6,330 bases of DNA, from NCBI GenBank assembly GCA_947459055.1, contig CANHCG010000112.1:1-6330 (forward strand), written 5' to 3'. Under the pieces are notes generated by a model. It made no database searches and was not told the DNA's origin. It saw only the letters and a list, made by a program, of their open reading frames with translations. The position numbers and the translations under genes are program-made. Origin of the DNA: Cytophagaceae bacterium (lineage in GTDB: Bacteria > Bacteroidota > Bacteroidia > Cytophagales > Spirosomataceae). This document shows positions 1-6,330 of the stretch, piece by piece. Position 1 is the first letter of the stretch, and each line of letters starts with the position of its first letter.

Positions 1-1524
1 ATAACCAGCCATGATCATCCGTGCCACCCAGAAAAATAAAATGTCGGGTCCAGTCACTAAATCGTTAGTCGGGTAATAATACGAAATCTCCTCATTATCC
101 GGATTTTCAATTCCATCAAACACCGAAATAGGCCATAACCAAGATGAAAACCAAGTGTCTAATACATCCGGGTCTTGGGTTAAATCATCTTCGATTAATG
201 CATATAATTGGTATTTGTCCCTGGCTATCCGAAGGGCTTCTTTTTTGTCTTTAGCTACAATGACGGTACCGTCTTCGAGGTAGAAAGCTGGGATTTGTTG
301 GCCCCACCACAACTGCCTTGAGATACACCAATCCCGCACATTTTCCATCCATGAACGATAGGTATTTTTGAATTTAGCCGGATGCAATTGGATGTCATCG
401 TTCATCACATGATCCAAAGCCGGTTTGGCTAATTCCTCCATTTTTAAGAACCATTGCAAGGAAAGCTTCGGCTCGATTACCGCCCCCGTCCGCTCGGAAG
501 TGCCCACGGAAGATTTATATTCTTCTGTGTGGATTAAATAACCTTCTTCGGTCAATTGCTTAACTATTCTGCGTCTTGCATCAAATCGATCCACGCCTAC
601 AAAAAGGATCGCCTTTTCGTTTAGGGTTCCATCATCATTCAAAATATCGATGACGGGCAATTTATGTTTCAATCCTAATTCATAGTCATTTAAATCGTGG
701 GCTGGTGTCACTTTGAGACATCCTGTTCCAAAATCCAATGTCACATATTCATCCGGAATGATGCTGATTTCGCGATCGATCAACGGAATACGTACTTTTT
801 TTCCATGTAAATGAAGATAGCGTTCATCGGCTGGATTTACACAAATCGCCGCATCCGCCATAATGGTTTCCGGGCGGGTTGTGGCGATTGTCACATGTCC
901 TGAGCCATCTACTAATGGATATTGAATGTGGTATAATTTTGCTTGAACATCTTTGTGGATTACCTCTTCATCCGACAAGGCCGTTTTACCCTGCGGATCC
1001 CAGTTGACCATCCGAACTCCTCGATAGATTAATCCTTTGTTATACAAGCGAACAAAAGTATCGATTACCGCTTGGTACAAAGATGGTTCCATCGTGAAAC
1101 GAGTCCTATCCCAATCGCATGAAGCCCCTAATTTTTTTAATTGATCCAAGATAATGCCCCCGTATTTGTCTTTCCATTCGAAAGCGTGGGTAAGGAATTC
1201 TTCCCGACTAATATCTTTTTTCTCAATGCCTTTTTCCTTCAACATCGCCACCACTTTCGCTTCCGTGGCAATCGACGCATGGTCCGTTCCCGGGACCCAA
1301 CAAGCCTCTTTGCCTTCCATGCGCGCCTTGCGAATCAGAATATCTTGAATCGTATTGTTCAACATATGCCCCATATGCAACACGCCCGTCACGTTTGGCG
1401 GGGGAATGACAATCGAATAGGGTTCTTTGTCCGGATTTGGCTTGGAGGCAAAGACCTTATTTTCCAACCAAAATGCATACCATTTTTGTTCGATTTCTTG
1501 CGGCGCGTAATTTTTTTCAATCAT
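1..1524 (-). CDS. valS: Valyl-tRNA synthetase, N-terminal part (cut by window edge)
   Basis: Class I aminoacyl-tRNA synthetase that charges tRNA-Val with valine in the cytoplasm. The frame is open for 508 codons from an ATG at 1522-1524 to the left edge, so only about 55-60% of a normal ValS (roughly 870-950 residues) is visible. The protein opens with [19 protein letters not shown], typical of the family. The Rossmann-fold signature [13 protein letters not shown] follows, with the HIGH-type motif HMGH at residues 50-53. The CP1 editing domain, which hydrolyses mischarged Thr-tRNA, is marked by TTRPET at 215-220. The catalytic domain resumes with the [10 protein letters not shown] stretch near 405-414 and with GPDILFFW starting at 492. 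The KMSKS loop, anticodon-binding domain and C-terminal coiled-coil arm must lie beyond base 1. No upstream Shine-Dalgarno sequence is visible, as usual in Bacteroidota. Identification is very secure. IleRS and LeuRS are excluded by the ValS-type N-terminus and the overall sequence. Confidence 0.97.
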   Translation of the reverse strand, partial: MIEKNYAPQEIEQKWYAFWLENKVFASKPNPDKEPYSIVIPPPNVTGVLHMGHMLNNTIQDILIRKARMEGKEACWVPGTDHASIATEAKVVAMLKEKGIEKKDISREEFLTHAFEWKDKYGGIILDQLKKLGASCDWDRTRFTMEPSLYQAVIDTFVRLYNKGLIYRGVRMVNWDPQGKTALSDEEVIHKDVQAKLYHIQYPLVDGSGHVTIATTRPETIMADAAICVNPADERYLHLHGKKVRIPLIDREISIIPDEYVTLDFGTGCLKVTPAHDLNDYELGLKHKLPVIDILNDDGTLNEKAILFVGVDRFDARRRIVKQLTEEGYLIHTEEYKSSVGTSERTGAVIEPKLSLQWFLKMEELAKPALDHVMNDDIQLHPAKFKNTYRSWMENVRDWCISRQLWWGQQIPAFYLEDGTVIVAKDKKEALRIARDKYQLYALIEDDLTQDPDVLDTWFSSWLWPISVFDGIENPDNEEISYYYPTNDLVTGPDILFFWVARMIMAGY

Positions 1525-1548
1525 GAAGCTTCTGCGAAATGTATCTCG

Positions 1549-1556
1549 CAAAGATA
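1549..1556 (-). promoter_or_regulatory. Candidate Bacteroidota -7 element for valS
   Basis: Read on the minus strand this is TATCTTTG, an exact match to the TAnnTTTG -7 consensus of the Bacteroidota primary sigma factor. It ends about 24 bases before the valS ATG, which would give a short leader. I do not see a well-placed TTG -33 element: the nearest TTTG is only about 12 bases upstream. An 8-base degenerate match in A+T-rich DNA can arise by chance, so this is tentative. On the plus strand of the same intergenic region, TAATTTCG at 1604-1611 is a one-mismatch match that could serve crtZ, but it is weaker still. Confidence 0.35.
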
Positions 1557-1633
1557 ATTGATTTCATTCAAAGCATGCGGTGGATTTTTAAAACAATTCG
1601 ATGTAATTTCGGGTTCTGAAGCAAATTAAACGA

Positions 1634-2065
1634 ATGGGATTTACACTTTGGTTGCTAACTTTTTTGGGGATGGAGGGCATGGCTTGGCTCACACACAAGT
1701 ACATCATGCATGGCTTTATGTGGCGCTGGCATGAATCCCATCATGTACATCACAAAAATCCCTTGGAAAAAAACGATTTATTCTCGGTGGTTTTTGGGAT
1801 CGCTTCTACGCTAACGATTATTTTAGGCGCTGAAATTCCGGCGCTGTGGCCATTATTCCCGATTGGATTGGGCATTGCCACCTATGGCTTATTTTATTTT
1901 ATTTTTCATGATATTATCGTGCACCGACGAATCAAAATCAAATACAAAGCCACCAGTCGCTACATGAAACGCATTATGAAGGCTCATTATGTACATCATG
2001 AGGTGCATACCAAAGACGGCGCCGAGGCATTTGGTTTTCTTTACGCGCCTAAAAAATTCGAATAA
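1634..2065 (+). CDS. crtZ: Beta-carotene 3-hydroxylase, CrtZ family
   Basis: Membrane-bound non-heme di-iron hydroxylase (fatty-acid-hydroxylase superfamily) that adds 3-hydroxyl groups to beta-ionone rings, turning beta-carotene into zeaxanthin via cryptoxanthin. It is 143 residues, slightly short for the family (about 150-175) but collinear with it. All four histidine clusters are present: HX4H at 21/26 (HKYIMHG), HX2HH at 33/36/37 (HESHH, followed by VHH), HX4H at 92/97 (HDIIVH) and HX2HH at 118/121/122 (HYVHH). Hydrophobic segments at about 4-18, 51-66 and 71-91 fit membrane helices. The C-terminus carries the family's FGFLYAP at 133-139. The ATG is the only conventional start after an in-frame TAA at 1604-1606. 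No other carotenoid gene is in view, so its substrate must come from genes elsewhere. It is divergent from valS and convergent with cysN. Exact specificity (beta-carotene against other ring carotenoids) is inferred. Confidence 0.93.
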   Translation: MGFTLWLLTFLGMEGMAWLTHKYIMHGFMWRWHESHHVHHKNPLEKNDLFSVVFGIASTLTIILGAEIPALWPLFPIGLGIATYGLFYFIFHDIIVHRRIKIKYKATSRYMKRIMKAHYVHHEVHTKDGAEAFGFLYAPKKFE

Positions 2066-2068
2066 GGC

Positions 2069-3319
2069 TTAGGAAACGAAACCTACCCCAACGGTCGAAT
2101 TGGAGAATTCATCAATCAAAATAAAGGCACCATTGGCCGGATTATCTGCATAACGATCCGCATGGATGGCTTGTGCTGTACGCAAAGAAATTCGGCCTAT
2201 TTCATTTAATTTCAATGAATCCACGTTTTCAGTGGAGGTTTGTGCCACCACATCTAATCGTTCGGTGATTTGTGAAATTTTGGCTTTGGTGATATGAATG
2301 CCATGTTGCAATAAGTAGGTTTTCCCAGGGCTGAGGGCTTGGTGGTCGAGCCAACAAACTTGTGCCGAAAAATCTTTCAATTGAGGAGCTTCCACCTCGG
2401 ATGCTTTAATTAATGTATTTCCGCGCGAGATATCGATATCCGTGCTCAAGGTAATCACGACAGAATCGCCAGCTTCGGCTTTGGAAAGTTTTTGTTCGAA
2501 TTTTTCAATACTTGCGATGGTGCTTTCTTGACCCGTGGGCAATACCCGAATCTCATCACCCACTTGAAAAGTACCTGAACTAATTTTTCCGGCATATCCT
2601 CGGAAATCATGGTAGGCCTCTGTCATGGGCCGTATAACGAACTGAACCGGAAACCGCGCCGCTGCTTTGGACTGTGTTTCGGCAAATTCAAAGGCTTCTA
2701 ATTCACCTAAAAGCGTGTTTCCTTGGTACCAAGGCATTAGTTCCGCAGGTTGTGTGATATTTTGGCCATAAAGTGACGAGATGGGTAAAAAGCTAATTTC
2801 TTGGCCCTCAAAAGTCGTTTGAGCGATTAACTCGGTCAGACTATTTTTAATCGATTCGAAGGTTGATTCTTGGTATTGCACCAAATCCATTTTATTGATG
2901 CAAATAATCACTTTCGGAATGCGTAATAAGGAAGCGATAGATAGGTGGCGGGCGGTTTGTTCGACAACGCCTTGTCGTGCATCCACCAAAATCAACGAGA
3001 CCTTGACATTCGAGGCGCCCGTTACCATGTTTCGGGTATATTCGACATGGCCGGGGGTATCTGCGATGATGTATTTTCTTGTCGGCGTAGAAAAATAAAT
3101 ATGGGCGACGTCGATGGTAATGCCTTGTTCCCGTTCAGCGATTAGCCCGTCGGTCAGTAAGGATAAATCCAAAAAATCCAATCCCTTTCGTTTTGAGGCA
3201 CTTTCAAGCGCTTCAATTTTGTCTTTGGTGATCGAATTTGTCTCATATAATAATCGGCCGATCAGGGTACTTTTCCCATCATCTACTGAACCGGCGGTGG
3301 CTATGCGTAAAATATCCAT
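2069..3319 (-). CDS. cysN: Sulfate adenylyltransferase subunit 1 (GTPase), CysN
   Basis: Regulatory GTPase subunit of the heterodimeric ATP sulfurylase. With CysD it couples GTP hydrolysis to formation of adenosine 5'-phosphosulfate (APS) from sulfate and ATP in the cytoplasm. The 416-residue protein has the EF-Tu-like G domain: P-loop GSVDDGKST at 10-18, switch I GITID at 66-70, DTPGH at 87-91 and NKMD at 142-145. The beta-barrel domains 2 and 3 follow (RFPVQFVIRP onward). Family members are called CysN rather than EF-Tu by the SVDDGKSTLIGRLLYE start and the LLTDGLIAEREQGITIDVA stretch. It is shorter than the 475-residue E. coli protein but reaches a natural end. There is no C-terminal APS kinase (CysC) domain, which agrees with the APS-reducing type of CysH next door. 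It is the third gene of cysH-cysD-cysN, 18 bases after cysD, and its stop codon lies 3 bases from that of crtZ on the other strand. Confidence 0.96.
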   Translation of the reverse strand: MDILRIATAGSVDDGKSTLIGRLLYETNSITKDKIEALESASKRKGLDFLDLSLLTDGLIAEREQGITIDVAHIYFSTPTRKYIIADTPGHVEYTRNMVTGASNVKVSLILVDARQGVVEQTARHLSIASLLRIPKVIICINKMDLVQYQESTFESIKNSLTELIAQTTFEGQEISFLPISSLYGQNITQPAELMPWYQGNTLLGELEAFEFAETQSKAAARFPVQFVIRPMTEAYHDFRGYAGKISSGTFQVGDEIRVLPTGQESTIASIEKFEQKLSKAEAGDSVVITLSTDIDISRGNTLIKASEVEAPQLKDFSAQVCWLDHQALSPGKTYLLQHGIHITKAKISQITERLDVVAQTSTENVDSLKLNEIGRISLRTAQAIHADRYADNPANGAFILIDEFSNSTVGVGFVS

Positions 3320-3337
3320 GTTCTTGTCTCGCTCAAA

Positions 3338-4264
3338 TTAAAAATACCCTTGTTGTTTTCTTTTTTCCATCGCGGCCTCGGATCGTTTGTCATCAATCCG
3401 CGCGCCACGTTCGGATATTTCAGCCGAAAGAATTTCTTCGATGATCACGTCGATATCCACGGCGTCCGAAGCCACCGCTGCCGTGCAGGTCATATCACCC
3501 ACCGTTCTGAAACGGACTGTAGCTTCAAATGGAATTTCGTCTGCCTCTTTGTTAAGGTGTTCAGAATCGGCCCAAAGCATGCCATCGCGTTCGATCACCT
3601 GGCGCTGATGGGAAAAATAGATGCTTGGGATTTCCATGTGTTCTTCTTTGATATAGTTCCAAACGTCGAGTTCGGTCCAATTGGAAATCGGAAACACACG
3701 GACATTTTCGCCCACGGAAATACGTCCGTTGAGCATATCAAATAATTCTGGTCGTTGGCGTTTCGCATCCCATTGGCCAAAATCGTCGCGCACGGAAAAA
3801 ATACGTTCTTTGGCACGCGCTTTTTCTTCATCGCGCCGCGCGCCACCGATGCAGGCGTCAAATTTAAATTCTTCGATGGTGTCCAACAAGGTAACTGTTT
3901 GAAGGACATTCCGAGAGGCATATTTGCCTGATTCTTCTTTTGCTTTCCCTTGATTGATCGAATCTTGCACATAACGTACGATGAGTTCGGCGCCGGTTTC
4001 TTTGGCTAGCCAATCCCGGAATTCAATTGTTTCTGGAAAATTATGACCTGTATCGATATGAACTAAAGGGAAGGGGATTTTTCCTGGAAAAAAGGCTTTT
4101 TGAGCTAATCGGACGAGGGTAATGGAATCTTTTCCGCCTGAAAATAGGAGGGCGGGTTTTTCGAATTGCGCGGCTACTTCCCGCATGATGTAGATGGATT
4201 CATCTTCCAGTCGGCGCGGGAAATTTCCTATTTTGTCCTGAATGCTTGGTTTTAGGCTACTCAT
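3338..4264 (-). CDS. cysD: Sulfate adenylyltransferase subunit 2, CysD
   Basis: Catalytic subunit of ATP sulfurylase. It adenylates sulfate to APS with release of pyrophosphate and works as a heterodimer with the CysN GTPase. At 308 residues it matches the usual length (about 300). It belongs to the adenine-nucleotide alpha-hydrolase (PP-loop) superfamily. The PP-loop SGGKDS is at 42-47, HIDTGHNFPE at 69-78 and the conserved GGARRDEEK at 140-148. The C-terminus has the CysD-typical RGARIDDKR and ends MEKRKQQGYF. The homologous CysH lacks the GGARRDEEK region and this tail, so the two genes are easily told apart. The ATG at 4262-4264 lies 9 bases after the cysH stop and 21 bases upstream the reading frame of cysH is still open, so translation is probably coupled. 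No promoter is visible between the two genes. Confidence 0.97.
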   Translation of the reverse strand: MSSLKPSIQDKIGNFPRRLEDESIYIMREVAAQFEKPALLFSGGKDSITLVRLAQKAFFPGKIPFPLVHIDTGHNFPETIEFRDWLAKETGAELIVRYVQDSINQGKAKEESGKYASRNVLQTVTLLDTIEEFKFDACIGGARRDEEKARAKERIFSVRDDFGQWDAKRQRPELFDMLNGRISVGENVRVFPISNWTELDVWNYIKEEHMEIPSIYFSHQRQVIERDGMLWADSEHLNKEADEIPFEATVRFRTVGDMTCTAAVASDAVDIDVIIEEILSAEISERGARIDDKRSEAAMEKRKQQGYF

Positions 4265-4273
4265 GTTTTTTAA

Positions 4274-4966
4274 TTAGGCGTGTAATCCACATTCTTTTTG
4301 GGAATTTTCCCACCACCAACGGCCCGCCCGTGGATGTTCTCCCTCCGCAATGGCCCGCGTGCAAGGTGCGCAACCAATGGATACGAATCCTTTTTTATGC
4401 AAGGGATTTTGAGGGATTTTATGTGTGTTTAAATAAGTTTCTAATTCGGCATAAGTCCAATCAATTAAGGGATTGAATTTAAGGATTTTTTTAGTTTCAT
4501 CCCATTCGAGCATGGGCATCGAAGACCTATTGTCAGATTGTTCTGCACGCAAACCTGTTATCCAAATATGGGCTCCTTCCAATGCGCGATTTAGGGGTTC
4601 AATTTTTCGGATAAAGCAACATTCTTTCCGATTTTCTACCGATTGATAGAATGAATTGAAGCCCTTTTGAGCAACTAATTCTTCCGTTTTTTGGGTATTG
4701 GGGAAATAAGTTTTTAGGGCTATACCGTATTTTTTGGTTGTTAAATCGATGAGTTCATAGCTCTCTTGAAATTGTCGGCCCGTATCCAAGGTAAAAATTT
4801 CAATATTCAATCTTTCCGTGGCAATCGCATGTGTAATCGCTTGATCTTCTTGACCAAAAGAAGTCGAAAATACCATTCGGTCTCCGTCAAAATGCTTTCT
4901 GATTTGGCCTAATCGATCGACCAAGGAAAGAGCTTGAAGGGATTTTTCTAGATCTGCTACTTGCAT
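4274..4966 (-). CDS. cysH: Adenylyl-sulfate (APS) reductase, thioredoxin-dependent, CysH
   Basis: Reduces APS to sulfite and AMP in assimilatory sulfate reduction, taking electrons from thioredoxin. Counted from the ATG at 4964-4966 it has 230 residues. The N-terminal part is the PP-loop-like nucleotide domain (STSFGQED at 34-41, FTLDTGRQ at 58-65). The [4Fe-4S] ligands of the APS-reductase subtype are all present: C116-C117 in KECC, and C199 and C202 in GCAPC. The catalytic cysteine is C226 in the KECGLH tail. PAPS reductases such as that of E. coli keep only this last cysteine, so the substrate should be APS. The frame can be extended to a GTG at 4991-4993, giving 239 residues, but those extra residues look unlike the family and a candidate -7 promoter element lies inside them, so I prefer the ATG. 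First gene of the cysH-cysD-cysN operon. Confidence 0.95.
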   Translation of the reverse strand: MQVADLEKSLQALSLVDRLGQIRKHFDGDRMVFSTSFGQEDQAITHAIATERLNIEIFTLDTGRQFQESYELIDLTTKKYGIALKTYFPNTQKTEELVAQKGFNSFYQSVENRKECCFIRKIEPLNRALEGAHIWITGLRAEQSDNRSSMPMLEWDETKKILKFNPLIDWTYAELETYLNTHKIPQNPLHKKGFVSIGCAPCTRAIAEGEHPRAGRWWWENSQKECGLHA

Positions 4967-5090
4967 GCTGGGTAATTTTTGACAAAAATACACATTGTCT
5001 ATTGAATTACTATACTAAGCATTGAAAATTTTATTTTATCAGAAAAGGAAAGAAATAAAACTTTTGTAAATTGAAACTGGTTTAGAAGAT
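4967..5090. promoter_or_regulatory. Divergent intergenic region between cysH and the AlbA_2 gene
   Basis: A strongly A+T-rich stretch of 124 bases separates the two divergent genes and should hold both of their promoters. Apart from the minus-strand -7 candidate at 4983-4990, I see only AACTTTTG at 5059-5066 on the plus strand, one mismatch from TAnnTTTG and about 25 bases before the ATG at 5091, without a convincing -33 partner. AGAAAAGGAAAG at 5041-5052 resembles a ribosome binding site but is nearly 40 bases from the ATG, too far to act as one. I find no riboswitch-like structure or clear inverted repeat that would serve as an operator for sulfur control. Confidence 0.4.
4983..4990 (-). 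promoter_or_regulatory. Candidate Bacteroidota -7 element for the cysHDN operon
   Basis: On the minus strand the bases read TATTTTTG, an exact TAnnTTTG match. It lies 16 bases upstream of the preferred cysH ATG at 4966, so transcription starting a few bases downstream would leave a leader of only about 10 bases. No clear TTG -33 element sits at the usual 17-23 base distance; TTAG about 24 bases upstream is the nearest resemblance. The surrounding DNA is very A+T-rich, so a chance match is possible. If real, it excludes the upstream GTG at 4991-4993 as the start of translation. Confidence 0.35.
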
Positions 5091-5783
5091 ATGCGCTCAG
5101 GATCGGAAATTTTATTGGAAACATGGGATCAAGGGGATGAGGAATGCTTGGATTTTAAAAATCTGAGGAATTTGGTTCGTCATGGGGAAGGTCAGCGGCT
5201 GGAGTTTAAGATGAAGGTGAAGTTTCCTGAAAAAATTATCAAGGAGTTGGTGGCTTTTGCCAATACGGATGGGGGGCATTTGTTTGTGGGGGTGGGTGAT
5301 GAGGGTCAATTGGAGGGTTTGAAATTTGCCGAAGAGGATCAGTTTTTATTGGAGCGGGCGATTGATAAATATTGTTTTCCAGCTTTTTCGTATCGGGTGT
5401 ATCCGGTGGTATTGGAAAATGGCCGGAAGGTGTTGGTGTATCAGGTATATGAGAGTGTGGATAAACCACATTTTGTGCAGTTGGAAAATGAAGAGGCGCC
5501 CCATTGTTACGTTCGGGTAAAGGATCGGACGGTGCAGGCGAGTAAGGAGATGAAGCAGATTTTGCGGCGGGAGCAACAGGATGGGATTTCTTTTTCGTAT
5601 GGGGATTCGGAGCGGTGGTTGATGGATTATTTACGGGCGCATGATACGATTACCCTGCAGGAATTTGCAATAAAATTAGGCTTGCCGATGTGGTTGGCTT
5701 CGCGAAAATTGGTATTATTGGTATTAACAAAGGTGTTGAAAGTGGAGCCACGGGAATCAGAAGATTTATATTCATTGATATGA
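5091..5783 (+). CDS. Schlafen/AlbA_2-domain protein with C-terminal winged-helix-like part
   Basis: A 230-residue cytoplasmic protein with no signal peptide or membrane segment. The Schlafen AlbA_2 domain (often annotated as putative DNA-binding or ATP-binding) covers about residues 30-155. It carries the glutamate-rich strand GEGQRLEFK at 32-40 and the hallmark AFANTDGGHLFVGVGDEG at 55-72. E33, E38 and D70 fall where, from memory of mammalian SLFN13, the tRNA-cleaving carboxylates lie (ExxxxEFK, then GVxD), so nuclease activity is possible but unproven. After about residue 170 a predominantly helical stretch (ERWLMDYL, ITLQEFAIKLGL, ASRKLVLLVL) looks like a winged helix. Family members of this size are common in Bacteroidota and have no settled role. 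ATG 5091 is the first conventional start after an in-frame TAA at 5067-5069. The gene uses many GGG, TTG and CGG codons, making its coding strand G-rich. Its TGA overlaps the ATG of the following lipoprotein gene. Confidence 0.82.
   Translation: MRSGSEILLETWDQGDEECLDFKNLRNLVRHGEGQRLEFKMKVKFPEKIIKELVAFANTDGGHLFVGVGDEGQLEGLKFAEEDQFLLERAIDKYCFPAFSYRVYPVVLENGRKVLVYQVYESVDKPHFVQLENEEAPHCYVRVKDRTVQASKEMKQILRREQQDGISFSYGDSERWLMDYLRAHDTITLQEFAIKLGLPMWLASRKLVLLVLTKVLKVEPRESEDLYSLI
5780..5783 (+). other. ATGA stop-start overlap (translational coupling)
   Basis: The four bases ATGA hold both the ATG of the lipoprotein gene (5780-5782) and the TGA of the AlbA_2 gene (5781-5783). The lipoprotein start is well fixed because a complete signal peptide with a lipobox follows immediately. 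Such an overlap usually means one transcript and coupled translation of the two genes. Confidence 0.85.
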
Positions 5784-6330
5784 GAATCAGTTTAATTTTA
5801 TTTGTGTTGCTTTTTTTGAGCTGTTCGAAATCTACGGTAGATCCTCAAACGGCGCCTGCGCCACAGGCCTCGGTTCAGGGGTCCTTTGATTTATTGCAGG
5901 ATAAGTTGCTGACACCGAGTTGTGCGACGGCAGGTTGTCATTTAGCCGTAACTGATGCCTCGTTTGCTCAGCATGGCTTAGTTTTAACCAAAGGACAATC
6001 CTATGCTAACCTGATTGGGGTGACACCCAAAAATTCGGTTGCCGTTTCAAATAAGCTATCCCGAGTAAAGAAATTTTCTTCCACAGAAAGTCTACTTTAT
6101 CATAAATTAAATTGGGACCAAAGTCATCATGTGATGGCAAATTATGGGGCTCCCATGCCATTGGGTGGCAAGCCGGTGAGCAAGGGCCAATTGGATTTTG
6201 TCCAAAAATGGATTGAAGCAGGGGCCCCTGACAAAGGCGTGGTGGTGGATGCGAAATTATTGGATGACACGACGCCTAGTTTTACCGAACCTACCGATTT
6301 TATAAGCTTGGATCCTCCAGCCAAAGAGGG
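5780..6330 (+). CDS. Lipoprotein with cytochrome c-like CX4CH motif, N-terminal part (cut by window edge)
   Basis: The frame is open from ATG 5780-5782 to the right edge: 183 full codons plus two bases. The start MRISLILFVLLFLSC is a signal peptide with a lipobox (FLSC, lipidated C15), so the product should be exported and lipid-anchored in the envelope. A Ser/Pro/Gln-rich linker (about 16-33) follows. A globular segment then begins FDLLQDKLLTPSCATAGCH, giving C48, C53 and H54 in a CX4CH spacing. CX4CH is an accepted variant of the CXXCH heme c motif, known from tetraheme cytochrome c3. Further on, YGAPMPLGGKPVSKGQLDFVQKWIEAGAP (122-150 in part) matches the MP...L...WI.AGA pattern seen at the distal-methionine end of small cytochrome c-like domains such as those of Planctomycetes, with M127 a candidate axial ligand. 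Its substrate or partner is unknown. ATGA overlap with the upstream AlbA_2 gene implies co-translation. Confidence 0.78.
   Translation, partial: MRISLILFVLLFLSCSKSTVDPQTAPAPQASVQGSFDLLQDKLLTPSCATAGCHLAVTDASFAQHGLVLTKGQSYANLIGVTPKNSVAVSNKLSRVKKFSSTESLLYHKLNWDQSHHVMANYGAPMPLGGKPVSKGQLDFVQKWIEAGAPDKGVVVDAKLLDDTTPSFTEPTDFISLDPPAKE

Noticed and set aside
1..1524. valS as a pseudogene lacking KMSKS
   Set aside because: The frame is open to the window edge; the missing motif belongs to the part beyond base 1.
1141..1557. 138-codon plus-strand reading frame
   Set aside because: It lies antisense to the 5' part of valS, whose HMGH motif and family sequence fill the same bases. The translation resembles no protein I recognise.
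2069..3319. CysN as an elongation factor Tu or a truncated CysN
   Set aside because: The G domain has CysN-specific residues and the gene sits next to cysD. Although shorter than the E. coli protein, it runs through the barrel domains to a natural stop with no frameshift.
3350..3972. Reading frames of 131 (plus) and 125 (minus) codons inside cysD
   Set aside because: Both are out-of-frame shadows of cysD, which has complete PP-loop and C-terminal motifs across this stretch.
4274..4966. CysH as a PAPS reductase
   Set aside because: The four cluster cysteines C116, C117, C199 and C202 are present, which marks the APS-reducing subtype.
5271..5317. Several G-runs resembling a G-quadruplex
   Set aside because: The loops are uneven (up to 9 bases or more) and the runs are explained by glycine and valine codons of the conserved GG..GVGDEG motif. 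No regulatory setting supports it.
5112..5576. Minus-strand frames rich in Pro and His under the AlbA_2 gene
   Set aside because: The composition is what the complement of G-rich Gly/Val codons gives; the plus-strand frame carries a conserved domain.
6142..6324. 60-codon minus-strand frame
   Set aside because: It is antisense to the lipoprotein gene, which has a convincing signal peptide and cytochrome-like motifs, and has no features of its own.

Overview
The window looks like an ordinary chromosomal segment of a member of the Bacteroidota. Moderate G+C, start codons without Shine-Dalgarno sequences and TAnnTTTG-like -7 promoter elements upstream of two transcription units point that way. 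So do a Bacteroidota-style APS-type sulfate reduction operon, a carotenoid hydroxylase and a short-signal lipoprotein with a c-type-cytochrome-like motif. A pigmented, aerobic Cytophagales-type bacterium is my best guess, but no rRNA or marker tree supports a genus.

Layout from left to right. (1) Bases 1-1524, minus strand: the N-terminal 508 codons of valyl-tRNA synthetase (valS), cut by the window edge. (2) 1525-1633: a short divergent intergenic region with a candidate valS promoter. (3) 1634-2065, plus strand: a beta-carotene hydroxylase (crtZ) with all four histidine motifs, away from any other carotenoid gene in view. (4) 2069-4966, minus strand: a compact operon cysH-cysD-cysN, encoding APS reductase and the two subunits of ATP sulfurylase. 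Its last gene ends three bases from the end of the convergent crtZ. (5) 4967-5090: a divergent intergenic region with a candidate cysH promoter. (6) 5091-5783, plus strand: a Schlafen/AlbA_2-domain protein, whose stop codon overlaps by ATGA the start of (7) 5780-6330, the N-terminal part of a lipoprotein with a CX4CH heme-like motif, cut by the right edge.

The three cys genes form one pathway. CysD and CysN convert sulfate plus ATP to APS using GTP hydrolysis, and CysH reduces APS to sulfite. The cysteine pattern of CysH and the absence of an APS kinase domain on CysN agree on the direct APS route. Sulfite reductase is not in the window. valS and crtZ are unrelated neighbours. The AlbA_2 protein and the lipoprotein are probably co-transcribed, but nothing in the sequence shows a shared function.

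I see no mobile element, CRISPR array, tRNA, rRNA or convincing terminator. Most of the window is conventional. The AlbA_2/lipoprotein pair at the right end is the least explained part.
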